DNA from: Verrucomicrobiota bacterium
GTDB taxonomy: Bacteria > Verrucomicrobiota > Verrucomicrobiia > Limisphaerales > CAIMTB01
Assembly: GCA_963205105.1 (NCBI GenBank)
Contig: CAUJJW010000051.1
Coordinates: 1 to 40,050 of the forward strand
Direction: 5' to 3'
Length of the DNA: 40,050 nt
Shown here one piece after another: positions 8,185 to 15,712 of this stretch (its first letter is position 1; every line of letters begins with the position of its first letter). The notes under the pieces are model-generated. The model was not told the origin of the DNA. It ran no database searches and was given only the letters and a program-made list of their open reading frames with translations. The translations under genes were made by a program, and so were the position numbers.

Positions 8185-9069
8185 ATGCCCACTGCCCGAA
8201 CGCGGCTCGTCACCGGATCCATCATCTGGCTCCTCGGGTTGGCGACCCTCACCGGCCTGACCGGATGCGACCAGCCGCCCGCCCCGGCCCCCACGGGTGG
8301 ATCCACGCCCACCGCGACGCCCCCCACTGCGCCGCCGCCGCCGCCCACCACCGCTCCAAAGCCGCCGCCCGTGGTCTTGGTTCCCATCACCAATATGGTG
8401 CCCGTCAAGGCAGGCACCTTTCAGCGCATCAAGTTCCCTGTCACTCTCTCCAGGGATTTCTGGATCGGGAAATACGAAGTCACTCAGGCGGAATTCACCG
8501 AGGTTCTCGGCCGCAATCCCAGTCACTTCACTGGTGACCTGTCCCGCCCCGTCGAGAAGGTGACCTTCCTGGATGCGAGCAATTATTGCGCCGCAGTGAC
8601 CGTGCGGGAGCGGAAGGCCGGCCGGTTGCCCGACGGTTACCTCTACCGCCTGCCTTACGAGGCCGAATGGGAGTACGCCTGCCGCGCCGGAGGCACCAAC
8701 CTCTTCGGATTTGGCGACGATGCCAGCGTCGCTGCCGACTATGCCTGGAGCGCCGAAAACAGCGATGCCTCCACCCATCCGGTGGGCCAGAAACGTCCCA
8801 ATGCCTGGGGGCTCCATGACATGCACGGGAATGTGTGGGAGTGGTGCCACGACTGGTTTGAACCCTACCCACCCGGGCCGCTGCGGGATCCCACCGGACC
8901 CGCCTCTAGCAAATTCAAGGTGTTTAAGGGCGGCGGTTGGAATCAGGACATCGAGTACGCCCGCTCCGCCAACCGCTTCATGATGGCGCCGTCCAATGGC
9001 ATCCATTTCGTCGGCTTCCGCATCGTTCTGGCCCAGGCACCACCTCCCGCAAACCCCGCCACTCCATGA
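8185..9069 (+). CDS. SUMF1/FGE-sulfatase-domain lipoprotein
   Basis: The ATG at 8185, 2 bp after the preceding stop, gives a lipoprotein signal ending in the lipobox LTGC (Cys28). A Pro/Thr/Ala-rich linker follows (about 30-65) and then an SUMF1-type C-type-lectin-like domain: 'FWIGKYEVTQAEF' near 90, 'YRLPYEAEWEYACRAGG' near 155, 'GLHDMHGNVWEWCHDW' near 212 and 'VFKGGGW' near 250, closing with 'FVGFRIVL'. The cysteine pair used by true formylglycine-generating enzymes after the GG[SG]W motif is absent (NQDIEYARSANRF instead), so sulfatase activation is unlikely. A structural or binding role at the outer membrane is inferred. Tight linkage with the FG-GAP/UnbV gene suggests they act together. 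Length is 294 residues, normal for the domain plus leader. Confidence 0.92.
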   Translation: MPTARTRLVTGSIIWLLGLATLTGLTGCDQPPAPAPTGGSTPTATPPTAPPPPPTTAPKPPPVVLVPITNMVPVKAGTFQRIKFPVTLSRDFWIGKYEVTQAEFTEVLGRNPSHFTGDLSRPVEKVTFLDASNYCAAVTVRERKAGRLPDGYLYRLPYEAEWEYACRAGGTNLFGFGDDASVAADYAWSAENSDASTHPVGQKRPNAWGLHDMHGNVWEWCHDWFEPYPPGPLRDPTGPASSKFKVFKGGGWNQDIEYARSANRFMMAPSNGIHFVGFRIVLAQAPPPANPATP

Positions 9070-9081
9070 ACCCGGTTTCCA

Positions 9082-9151
9082 CCACAGAGAGACTGAGGCA
9101 CAGAGAAATGCGACATACCGCTTTCAACTCTGTGCCCCCGTGCCTCGGTGG
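9082..9151. repeat. Imperfect inverted repeat (24-bp arms)
   Basis: The left arm at 9082-9105 and the right arm at 9128-9151 match as inverted copies at about 18 of 24 positions, with the strongest pairing in the inner GGCACAGAG/CTCTGTGCC part. It lies just downstream of the SUMF1-like gene and could form a large stem in the transcript end. There is no T-run after it, so it is not a classical intrinsic terminator. It resembles dispersed intergenic elements. Confidence 0.6.
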
Positions 9152-9229
9152 CAACCTTCTCCTCGGTTCATAGTCCGTCTGCAGGTCGATTATGAACAGG
9201 GAGCTTCCCATGAATCGGCCGTCCGTAGC

Positions 9230-9272
9230 GGCGGGCGTCCCGCCTGCCGTAGAGGGGGGCGTCTCGCCCCCC
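9230..9272. repeat. Two adjacent GC-rich hairpins
   Basis: The first hairpin has a perfect 6-bp stem GGCGGG/CCCGCC around loop CGT (9230-9244). The second has a perfect 8-bp stem GGGGGGCG/CGCCCCCC around loop TCT (9254-9272). The 'gcgggcgtcccgcctgccgt' type of sequence looks like a dispersed repeat unit rather than unique regulatory DNA. Confidence 0.6.
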
Positions 9273-9369
9273 GGAATCCCCGGTTCAAGGGCCGTGAGCA
9301 TGCCGTTTTCGAACTGGCGGCTTCCCATGAAATTTCCCATGGAAGCCATAGCAAGGCTTGAAAGCGGCT

Positions 9370-9535
9370 CCCTCTCCCGGGGGGAGAGGGTGTCGCGTCC
9401 CACCCTCGGCGACCTGCCTGCACCCCGTCCTTACGTGCCGTCGCGAATCGCACCAGCCAACGCCCGGCTAGGCCCTCCGACACCCGCGGCGCATCGTCTC
9501 CTTCTCCCTCCGGGAGAAGGCCGGGATGAGGGCCG
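9370..9535. repeat. Pair of purine/pyrimidine hairpins
   Basis: A perfect 9-bp stem CCCTCTCCC/GGGAGAGGG lies at 9370-9390 and a related 9-bp stem CCTTCTCCC/GGGAGAAGG at 9500-9520, the latter followed by CCGGGATGAGGG. Both have 3-nt loops, and they flank about 110 bp. This CTCTCCC-GGGAGAG-CCGGGATGAGGG pattern is of a kind seen as interspersed repeats in many bacterial genomes, from my recollection. Confidence 0.6.
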
Positions 9536-9605
9536 CTCGCTCCACCCCTCGCGCCCCGGTTCATGGTCCCCCTACGTGTCCATTTTTTAGAAAACGGTCC
9601 TACCC

Positions 9606-11651
9606 ATGAACCCGAATGATCGCTTGCCCCCCCCGGTCGTAGCCCCCCTGGTTCCGCCTGTCACCCTGGTCACCCAATCGACCTGTCGCACAGCGGCACC
9701 CGCCCGACGGGCCATCCACGTCCTCGTCGCCATGATCGCCGCCTTCTCCTGGGCGACGCCCGCCCACGCCGCGGACAGCGCCCCACCTCGATCCGTTCTC
9801 AACCCTTTCGGACAAACCGAGACCACTCTGCAAGCACTGGAACAGAATCGAAAACGTCAGATCGAGGGCGCCACGAACTGGACCACCTTCCATAATTTCA
9901 CCTTCACCGACCGCCGCGAGGCGAGCGGCATTCGCTTCCAGCAACGGCCCGTCGCCGACGGCGCCAAGACCTATAAGGCCGTGCATTACGATCATGGCAC
10001 CGGCCTTGCGGTGGCCGACGTCGATGCCGACGGACGACACGATCTCTATTTCGTCAATCAGATCGGCAGCAATCAACTCTGGCGCAACCTCGGCGGCGGC
10101 CGATTCGAGGACATCACCGCATCCGCGGGCGTCGGCCTGACCAACAAAGTCGGGGTCGGAGCGTCGTTCGCCGACATCGACAACGACGGGTTGCCGGACC
10201 TTTTCGTCACCACGGTGCGGATGGGCAACGTCCTGTTCAGGAACCTCGGCGGCGGACGTTTCGAAGACATCACCGTTGCGTCGGGGTTGGCCACGCCCAA
10301 ACCCGCGCACTCGTCGGGCTCGGTGTTCTTCGATTTCGACCGCGACGGGCGTCTCGATCTGTTCGTCTGCAATGTGGGCGTCTACACCCGCAACGAAAAG
10401 GGCCGCGACGGCTCCTATCTGGGCCGTTCCGATGCCTTTCAAGGATGGCAGTTCCCGGCCCGCGATGAGGCCAGTGTTCTCTACCGGAACCTGGGCGGTG
10501 GAAAGTTTCAGGACGTCTCCAAGGACCTCGGCTTGGTCCATCGCGGGTGGAGCGGCGATGCCACCGCCTGCGATGTGAACGAGGACGGCTTCCCGGACCT
10601 CTACGTGCTCAGCATGTCCGGCGAGGATCGCTACTACGAAAACGACGGCGGCAAACGCTTCGTCGAGAAGACCGCGACGCACTTCCCCAAAACCCCCTGG
10701 GGTGCCATGGGGGTGAAATTCTTTGATGTGAACCTCGATGGTCGCATGGACTTGTACGTGACCGACATGCACTCCGACATGACCGGCGCCCAGATCCGGG
10801 CTGGCGATCAGGACTTCAGCCAGGCGTTCGACAAACAGAAGAGCGATCCCTGGTGCTCCGCGGAATGGAGTCCGGCCCAACAACAACGCGCCGCGCAGTG
10901 CATCCGGGGCAACGCGTTCTACCTCAACCAGGGCCAGGGCGCGTTCCTGGAGGTGTCCGGAAAAATGGGTGCCGAGACGTACTGGCCCTGGGGCATCAGT
11001 GTGGCTGACTTCAACGCCGACGGTTTCGAGGACGTGTTCGTGACGGCCGGCATGGGCTATCCCCTCCGCTACGCCGCCAATTCCCTGCTCCTGAACGATG
11101 GTGGACAGCACTTTCTCGACGCAGAATTTGTCGTGGGCCTGGAACCACGACCCAACCAGGGCATCGAAAAGGAATTCTTCACCCTGGAATGCTCCGGCGA
11201 GGATGCCCGGCACCCGCTTTGCCGAGAAAGAACCGGTTCCTGGAGCGTCATCGGCACCACCAGTTCCAGGTCATCCGTGGCGATGGACCTGGACGGTGAC
11301 GGCGACCTGGACCTGATCACCAATGAATGGAGTGACTCGCCCCGAGTGCTGACCAGCAATCGCTCGGAGCAAGCCGCGCTCCACTACGTGGAGGTCCACT
11401 TGGTCGGGAACACTTCGAACCGCGATGCCTTGGGGGCGACGGTGAAAGTGCGCTGCGGCCCCACAACCTACACGCGGTATCATGATGGCAAATCAGGATA
11501 CCTCTCCCAGAGCGCTCTCCCCCTGTATTTCGGCCTCGGCGGCGCCACGGCCATCGACCAGATCGAGATCGCCTGGCCGTCCGGCCGCAAACAAGTCCTG
11601 TCGCAAGGCATCCCCGTGAATACCCGCTTCCGCATCGTCGAATCCCCGTGA
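9606..11651 (+). CDS. FG-GAP/VCBS protein with C-terminal ASPIC/UnbV domain (CRTAC1-like)
   Basis: This secreted protein of 681 residues starts at the ATG at 9606. The first 35 residues are Pro/Val-rich and precede a hydrophobic stretch ending at 'ATPAHAADS' near residue 58, so the signal sequence is long and a shorter start may be used. About seven calcium-loop signatures (DVDADGRHDL, DIDNDGLPDL, DFDRDGRLDL, DVNEDGFPDL, DVNLDGRMDL, DFNADGFEDV, DLDGDGDLDL) mark FG-GAP propeller blades. The C-terminal UnbV domain covers about 598-676 with 'LGATVKVRCG', 'GYLSQSALPLYFGLG' and 'IEIAWPSGRKQV'. It is the single-unit version of the double-module protein at 4520-8182. The gene ends 7 bp from the convergent beta-helix gene. 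Function unknown; extracellular location inferred. Confidence 0.93.
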   Translation: MNPNDRLPPPVVAPLVPPVTLVTQSTCRTAAPARRAIHVLVAMIAAFSWATPAHAADSAPPRSVLNPFGQTETTLQALEQNRKRQIEGATNWTTFHNFTFTDRREASGIRFQQRPVADGAKTYKAVHYDHGTGLAVADVDADGRHDLYFVNQIGSNQLWRNLGGGRFEDITASAGVGLTNKVGVGASFADIDNDGLPDLFVTTVRMGNVLFRNLGGGRFEDITVASGLATPKPAHSSGSVFFDFDRDGRLDLFVCNVGVYTRNEKGRDGSYLGRSDAFQGWQFPARDEASVLYRNLGGGKFQDVSKDLGLVHRGWSGDATACDVNEDGFPDLYVLSMSGEDRYYENDGGKRFVEKTATHFPKTPWGAMGVKFFDVNLDGRMDLYVTDMHSDMTGAQIRAGDQDFSQAFDKQKSDPWCSAEWSPAQQQRAAQCIRGNAFYLNQGQGAFLEVSGKMGAETYWPWGISVADFNADGFEDVFVTAGMGYPLRYAANSLLLNDGGQHFLDAEFVVGLEPRPNQGIEKEFFTLECSGEDARHPLCRERTGSWSVIGTTSSRSSVAMDLDGDGDLDLITNEWSDSPRVLTSNRSEQAALHYVEVHLVGNTSNRDALGATVKVRCGPTTYTRYHDGKSGYLSQSALPLYFGLGGATAIDQIEIAWPSGRKQVLSQGIPVNTRFRIVESP

Positions 11652-11658
11652 TTCAACC

Positions 11659-12819
11659 TCAGCGCGGTTCCGCCGGGAGCTCGTGAACCTGCTTCACCGG
11701 CCGATACCCGGCCGTCCGATACTCCGGTGCTTCAGGAACGAAGTCCGAGTTGAACCGCGGCGAAGGCGACGCGATTTGGTTGCTCGTGGGTGACACCACC
11801 TTCCGCACGTCATGCACCGTCCCGTTCAACAGACAGCCAGTCACTTCCGCTCCCCCATTCACCGCGAGTTCGTAACGAGCAAAGCCCTTCAGCCCTCCCT
11901 CCAGCGTGTTGTCGACGAAGATCGAGTCCACATAACGGCTCTCGCTGCCCATGTCGTCGACACCATTCCGATTGCCCGTGAAGGTGCAGCGTTCCACCAC
12001 CACCCGAGACTTCCAAAAGACAGTCAGCACGCCGTTATTCACGAAGGGCCGTTCGCCTGAGTTCTTGGCCACCTCGTCTTCACCCGTGTTCGACACGTTG
12101 CCGACGAAGAGACAGTTGATGAGATGGGCCGCGCTTCCCGCCAGGAGATCCACCGCCGCCCCCGTTCCTTGAGCCCGGTTCTGTCGGAACACACAGTTCT
12201 CCAGTCGAACCATGTCGCGGGAATAGCCTTGGTGCTGAATGGAAACGCCTGCACCACAAGGTTTTGTGAAGTTATCGACGATTTCCAAATCGCGAAGACT
12301 GGGATACGATCGGCCAAACACCTTCACCGCCCCTCCGTCGGAGTAGAAAAAGTAGTTTCGGGGGATCGTTTTGTTCGGCTCCATCGTCGCCGTCCCTTCC
12401 CGGGTCACAAAACCATTGGCACCGGTCAGTCGGAATCCCCTGAGCACCGTATTCGAGGAGATGCCGTCGCCGAAATACACCACGTGGTTGACCACCGCCG
12501 GATAGCCTCGCTCCGCCGGACTGGTCAGCACCGGGTTCGCCGCGTGCAGCGTCACCGAACCCACTGCCTGAAGCCGGATGCCGTCGTGCGCTTTGTTGAG
12601 GAACACCAACGCCTGACGTTTGGACTCGGGCCGGTACTCGCCCGCATGCACCCACACGTTCTTGTGATTCGGGTCGGCGGCGGCCCGATCCAGCGCCTCC
12701 TGGATGCGATCCCCTGGGTGAACATGGTAGCCGTCGGCTTCAAGCGTCACCTCAGCCCACAACCGAGGAACGGCCACGGCCATAAACAACAGTGCATGAT
12801 GAACCCGAAGACGCTTCAT
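11659..12819 (-). CDS. Exported right-handed parallel beta-helix protein
   Basis: The ATG at 12819 (MKRLRVHHALLFMAVAVPRLWAE) starts a signal peptide. A GGAGG sequence lies about 14 bases upstream on the minus strand. The frame could begin 20 codons earlier, but that would bury the leader. The mature protein (386 residues in all) opens with 'GYHVHPGDRIQEALDRAAAD', the usual entry to a pectate-lyase-like parallel beta-helix. It continues with short repeating strands such as 'SNTVLRGFRLTGANG', 'PSLRDLEIVDN', 'VRLENCVFRQNRAQG', 'AHLINCLFVGN' and 'VVVERCTFTGNRNG'. Proteins of this type bind or cleave polysaccharides; no catalytic site can be assigned by eye. It is divergent from the CBM9-like gene across about 175 bp and may share regulation with it. 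Confidence 0.85.
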   Translation of the reverse strand: MKRLRVHHALLFMAVAVPRLWAEVTLEADGYHVHPGDRIQEALDRAAADPNHKNVWVHAGEYRPESKRQALVFLNKAHDGIRLQAVGSVTLHAANPVLTSPAERGYPAVVNHVVYFGDGISSNTVLRGFRLTGANGFVTREGTATMEPNKTIPRNYFFYSDGGAVKVFGRSYPSLRDLEIVDNFTKPCGAGVSIQHQGYSRDMVRLENCVFRQNRAQGTGAAVDLLAGSAAHLINCLFVGNVSNTGEDEVAKNSGERPFVNNGVLTVFWKSRVVVERCTFTGNRNGVDDMGSESRYVDSIFVDNTLEGGLKGFARYELAVNGGAEVTGCLLNGTVHDVRKVVSPTSNQIASPSPRFNSDFVPEAPEYRTAGYRPVKQVHELPAEPR

Positions 12820-12873
12820 TCCGACCACCTTTTCCTCCCCAACCGTTGTCGACCACAAGGCAATTTCCGTTGA

Positions 12874-12914
12874 TGCCAAGCGCTTTCGTCAGAAACTTTG
12901 AAAATCACTTGGCA
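12874..12914. promoter_or_regulatory. Inverted repeat in a divergent intergenic region
   Basis: TGCCAAG at 12874-12880 and CTTGGCA at 12908-12914 are perfect inverted 7-mers separated by 27 bp, in the gap between the two divergent genes. This could be an operator for a dimeric regulator acting on both. The match is short and could be chance. Confidence 0.25.
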
Positions 12915-12993
12915 CACAATCGCCATTCACGTGAAGATCCCGCTCGCGGAATCCCTAACAACCACCACAGAAAGCTTGATTCAAAAAAACCTC

Positions 12994-15603
12994 GTGAGCA
13001 CGAAACGTACTCCCATAAGGGCGTTGACAGCGTTCGCCCTTGGCCTGTGCGGGCTGAGCGCAACGGCCAACGACATCGAGCCCGGCAAGGAATTCTACAG
13101 CGTCGTCCATGCCCCGAAAGCCGTGGTCCTCGACGGCGAACTCGGTGAATGGTCCGGCGTTCCGATCCTCGCCGACCCCAAATTCGCCGTACCGAAAGGC
13201 TCCGGATCCAGCGCCTCCCCGAACTACGTCCTCTTCGAAGAGTACGCCGGCGGCACCTGGAGCGGTCCCGATGACCAAACCTCCGCGGTCCAAATCGTTT
13301 ACGATACGGACAACGTCTATTTCGGGTTCGTCGTCACCGACGACTACCACGAGAACGCCGCCAACAGCGCGTGGAATGGCGATTCCATCCAGTTGATGAT
13401 CGCCAGCGCCGACCGTACCACCCAGGTCGCCCTCTACAACTACGCCCTCGGCGGCGTCGAAGGCGGCATCGGCGAGATTATCGTCAACCACGAAGCCGGT
13501 CCGGCTGCCACCGAAGAATGCGCCTGCCCGACGGAAGCCGTGGTCAAGCGCGATCCTGTCACCAAGAAGACCACCTACGAAATCAAGCTCCCCAAGGCCG
13601 CCCTCGGCCTGACCTCGCTCAAGGGTGGACCCCAGTTCGGTCTGGGCATGGCGATCAACGACGGTGACGAAGCCACACCCGGACAGCGGGGATGGGGCGG
13701 TTTGGGCGCCCACGCCCTCGTGTTCGGCAAGTCGCCGAGCGAGACCGCGTTGATCACCCTGAACAAGGGCAACGACATCGAGCCGACCAAGGAATACTAC
13801 ACCGCGCTCAAGACCACCCAGACGATCACCTTGAACGGTAATCTCTCCGAGTGGTCCGGCGCCCCGGTCCTTGCCGATCCGAAATTCGCCATTCCGAAAG
13901 GCTCGGGCACCAACGAATCCCCGAACTACGTGCTCTTCGAAGAATACGCCGGCGGCACCTGGAGCGGTCCCGATGACCAAACCTCCGCGGTTCAGGTCGT
14001 TTACGATGCGGACAACGTTTACTTCGGTTTCGTCGTCACCGACGACTACCACGAAAACGCCGCCAACAGCGCGTGGAATGGCGACTCGATCCAATTGATG
14101 ATTGCCAGCGCGGACCGCACTTCCCAGGTCGCCCTCTACAACTACGCCCTCGGCGGCGTCGAAGGCGCCATCGGCGAAATCATCGTGAATCATGAGGCTG
14201 GTCCGGGCGGAGCCGAAGAATGCGCGTGCCCGACCGAAGCCGTGGTGGTTCGTGATGGCACCGCCAAGAAGACCTATTACGAAATCAAGCTTCCCGCTGC
14301 TTCGCTCGGCCTGACCCCGCCGCTCACCGTCGGAACCAAATTCGGCCTCGGTATGGCCATCAACGACGGCGACGAAGCCACCCCCGGACAACGCGGTTGG
14401 GGCGGTTTGGGCGCCCACGCCCTCGTGTTCGGCAAGTCGCCGTCCGAAACCGCCGAAGTCACCCTCGGAACGACCGTCACCGGCTCAGACCGACTGTTCC
14501 TCTCGGCCGTGAACCAAAGCCCCACGGCTTTCACCTTCCGCGCCACCGACAAGGGTGCCTCGATCGTCAACGCCGCCAGCGCCCGCCTCACCATCGATGG
14601 CGTGAACGCAACGCTGACCTCCAGGAAGACCGGTGATGCCACCGACTTCTCCCACACGCCTGCGTCCGCGTGGCTGCCCGGTTCGACCCACACGTTCAGC
14701 CTCTCGGTGAGCGACACACTCGGCAACACCGTTACCGACGCTGGCTCGTTCCGCATCGCGGTCATCAAGATCGGCATCAACTTCGGCGTCGAACAACCCG
14801 ATCCGTCTCTCCCGAGTTCCCTGCTTGCGGAAGACGTGGCCGGCGTTCCTGCCGTCGCCCAGGCGAACTGGAACAACTTCGCCGATCCGACCCCGCTGAG
14901 CGGCGCTCCGTCCCTCCTTCGCACCGATACCGGCGCCAACACCTCCGCGACGGTGTTCTGGGAATCCGCCAACACCTGGGCATCGACGGGCCTCGGAGAG
15001 GACAACAACACCTTCACCGGCGCAAACCTCACGCTCATGACGGGCTACCTCGACACGGGCGATGCGACCACGACCACCGTCACCCTCGAGAACATTCCTG
15101 ACGCCCTGTACGCCGGCAACGGGTACGACGTCTATGTGTACGCCCTCGGTGGCGTTCCCGGCCGCGGCGGTGGGTATCGGATCACCAGTGCCACCGGCAC
15201 GGTCCTGAAGCCCTACGTGCTGGCGAAGTCCGGCACCAACCCTTCGTCCTTCACGGCCGTCCCCCAAAACCTGGGTGCAGGCGTGCATGGCGAAGGCACC
15301 TACATCGTGTTCACCGGTCTGACCGCTCCCGCGATCAAGATCGAAGCCACCACGGTTGCCCCTCAGGGAACCAGCGGCACGCCCCGCGCCCCGATCAACG
15401 CTATCCAGTTGGTCCCGTCGGCGCCTCCGGCCAAACCGACTCTGGCCGTGAAGAAGACCGCCACCGGCATTGAGGTGACCTACCAGGGCACCCTCCAGTC
15501 CGCGGCAGCGGTCAACGGTCCCTACACCGACGTGGGCGGCGCTACCAGCCCCTACACCTCGGCCACCACCGGAGCCCCGAAGTTCTTCCGGGCACGGAAC
15601 TAA
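12994..15603 (+). CDS. Exported protein with tandem CBM9/DOMON-like domains
   Basis: I choose the GTG at 12994 because it gives a clean signal peptide (MSTKRTPIRALTAFALGLCGLSATA) with the mature protein starting at NDIEP. The open frame extends to 12898 but those residues look untranslated. The product (869 residues) has two nearly identical 234-residue domains (about 26-259 and 260-493). Each has 'LxGxLxEWSGxPxLADPKFA' followed by 'VYFGFVVTDDYHENAANSAW' and 'GDSIQLMIASADRT', the pattern of family-9 carbohydrate-binding/DOMON sandwiches. An Ig-like stretch (about 495-585) follows, then a galactose-binding-like domain beginning 'IGINFG' (about 590-810), and a short C-terminal tail ending 'FFRARN'. 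Polysaccharide or ligand binding outside the cell is inferred. A strong terminator follows. Confidence 0.8.
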   Translation: MSTKRTPIRALTAFALGLCGLSATANDIEPGKEFYSVVHAPKAVVLDGELGEWSGVPILADPKFAVPKGSGSSASPNYVLFEEYAGGTWSGPDDQTSAVQIVYDTDNVYFGFVVTDDYHENAANSAWNGDSIQLMIASADRTTQVALYNYALGGVEGGIGEIIVNHEAGPAATEECACPTEAVVKRDPVTKKTTYEIKLPKAALGLTSLKGGPQFGLGMAINDGDEATPGQRGWGGLGAHALVFGKSPSETALITLNKGNDIEPTKEYYTALKTTQTITLNGNLSEWSGAPVLADPKFAIPKGSGTNESPNYVLFEEYAGGTWSGPDDQTSAVQVVYDADNVYFGFVVTDDYHENAANSAWNGDSIQLMIASADRTSQVALYNYALGGVEGAIGEIIVNHEAGPGGAEECACPTEAVVVRDGTAKKTYYEIKLPAASLGLTPPLTVGTKFGLGMAINDGDEATPGQRGWGGLGAHALVFGKSPSETAEVTLGTTVTGSDRLFLSAVNQSPTAFTFRATDKGASIVNAASARLTIDGVNATLTSRKTGDATDFSHTPASAWLPGSTHTFSLSVSDTLGNTVTDAGSFRIAVIKIGINFGVEQPDPSLPSSLLAEDVAGVPAVAQANWNNFADPTPLSGAPSLLRTDTGANTSATVFWESANTWASTGLGEDNNTFTGANLTLMTGYLDTGDATTTTVTLENIPDALYAGNGYDVYVYALGGVPGRGGGYRITSATGTVLKPYVLAKSGTNPSSFTAVPQNLGAGVHGEGTYIVFTGLTAPAIKIEATTVAPQGTSGTPRAPINAIQLVPSAPPAKPTLAVKKTATGIEVTYQGTLQSAAAVNGPYTDVGGATSPYTSATTGAPKFFRARN
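13069..14472 (+). repeat. 702-bp direct tandem duplication inside the CBM9-like gene
   Basis: Copy 1 (13069-13770) and copy 2 (13771-14472) are in register at a 702-bp offset and encode the two 234-residue domains. Long blocks are identical at DNA level, for example the stretch encoding 'GGTWSGPDDQTSAV' (about 13250-13290 and 13952-13992) and the 'NAANSAWNGDS' segment. The domain starts are more diverged. This points to a fairly recent duplication or continuing gene conversion. Confidence 0.85.
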
Positions 15604-15634
15604 GCTTAGGCATTCATCGTTCCAGACGATTCGA

Positions 15635-15667
15635 AGAGACCGGGGTTCGCCCCGGTCTCTTTTTTTT
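15635..15667 (+). terminator. Rho-independent terminator
   Basis: A perfect 11-bp stem (AGAGACCGGGG / CCCCGGTCTCT) closes on a TTCG tetraloop and is followed by seven further T residues. It lies 32 bp downstream of the CBM9-like gene, which it should terminate. Confidence 0.95.
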
Positions 15668-15712
15668 CGATACTCGCCCACGCCAACCGCGGTCCCTCAG
15701 AATCGTACCGGG

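Larger units (their letters stand above)
9070..9605. other. 536-bp intergenic region made of hairpin repeats, no gene
   Basis: I see no convincing gene here. The open frames present translate repeat DNA and lack protein-like features. The region instead holds five separate inverted repeats: one imperfect 24-bp-arm element at 9082-9151 and perfect short hairpins at 9230-9244, 9254-9272, 9370-9390 and 9500-9520. Sequences of these general types occur as dispersed intergenic repeats in many high-GC bacteria. The next gene starts at 9606, so its promoter is expected near the right end, but I could not recognise one. Confidence 0.7.

Noticed and set aside
9600..11213. Long minus-strand open frame opposite the FG-GAP/UnbV gene
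   Set aside because: The plus strand carries seven calcium-loop motifs and a UnbV domain; the minus frame has no recognisable feature. The same applies to 4607-6292 and 6413-7609.
12909..12925. TGGCAC-like sigma-54 promoter upstream of the CBM9-like gene
   Set aside because: The GG and GC dinucleotides are 9 bp apart instead of 10 and the TTGC half is poor.
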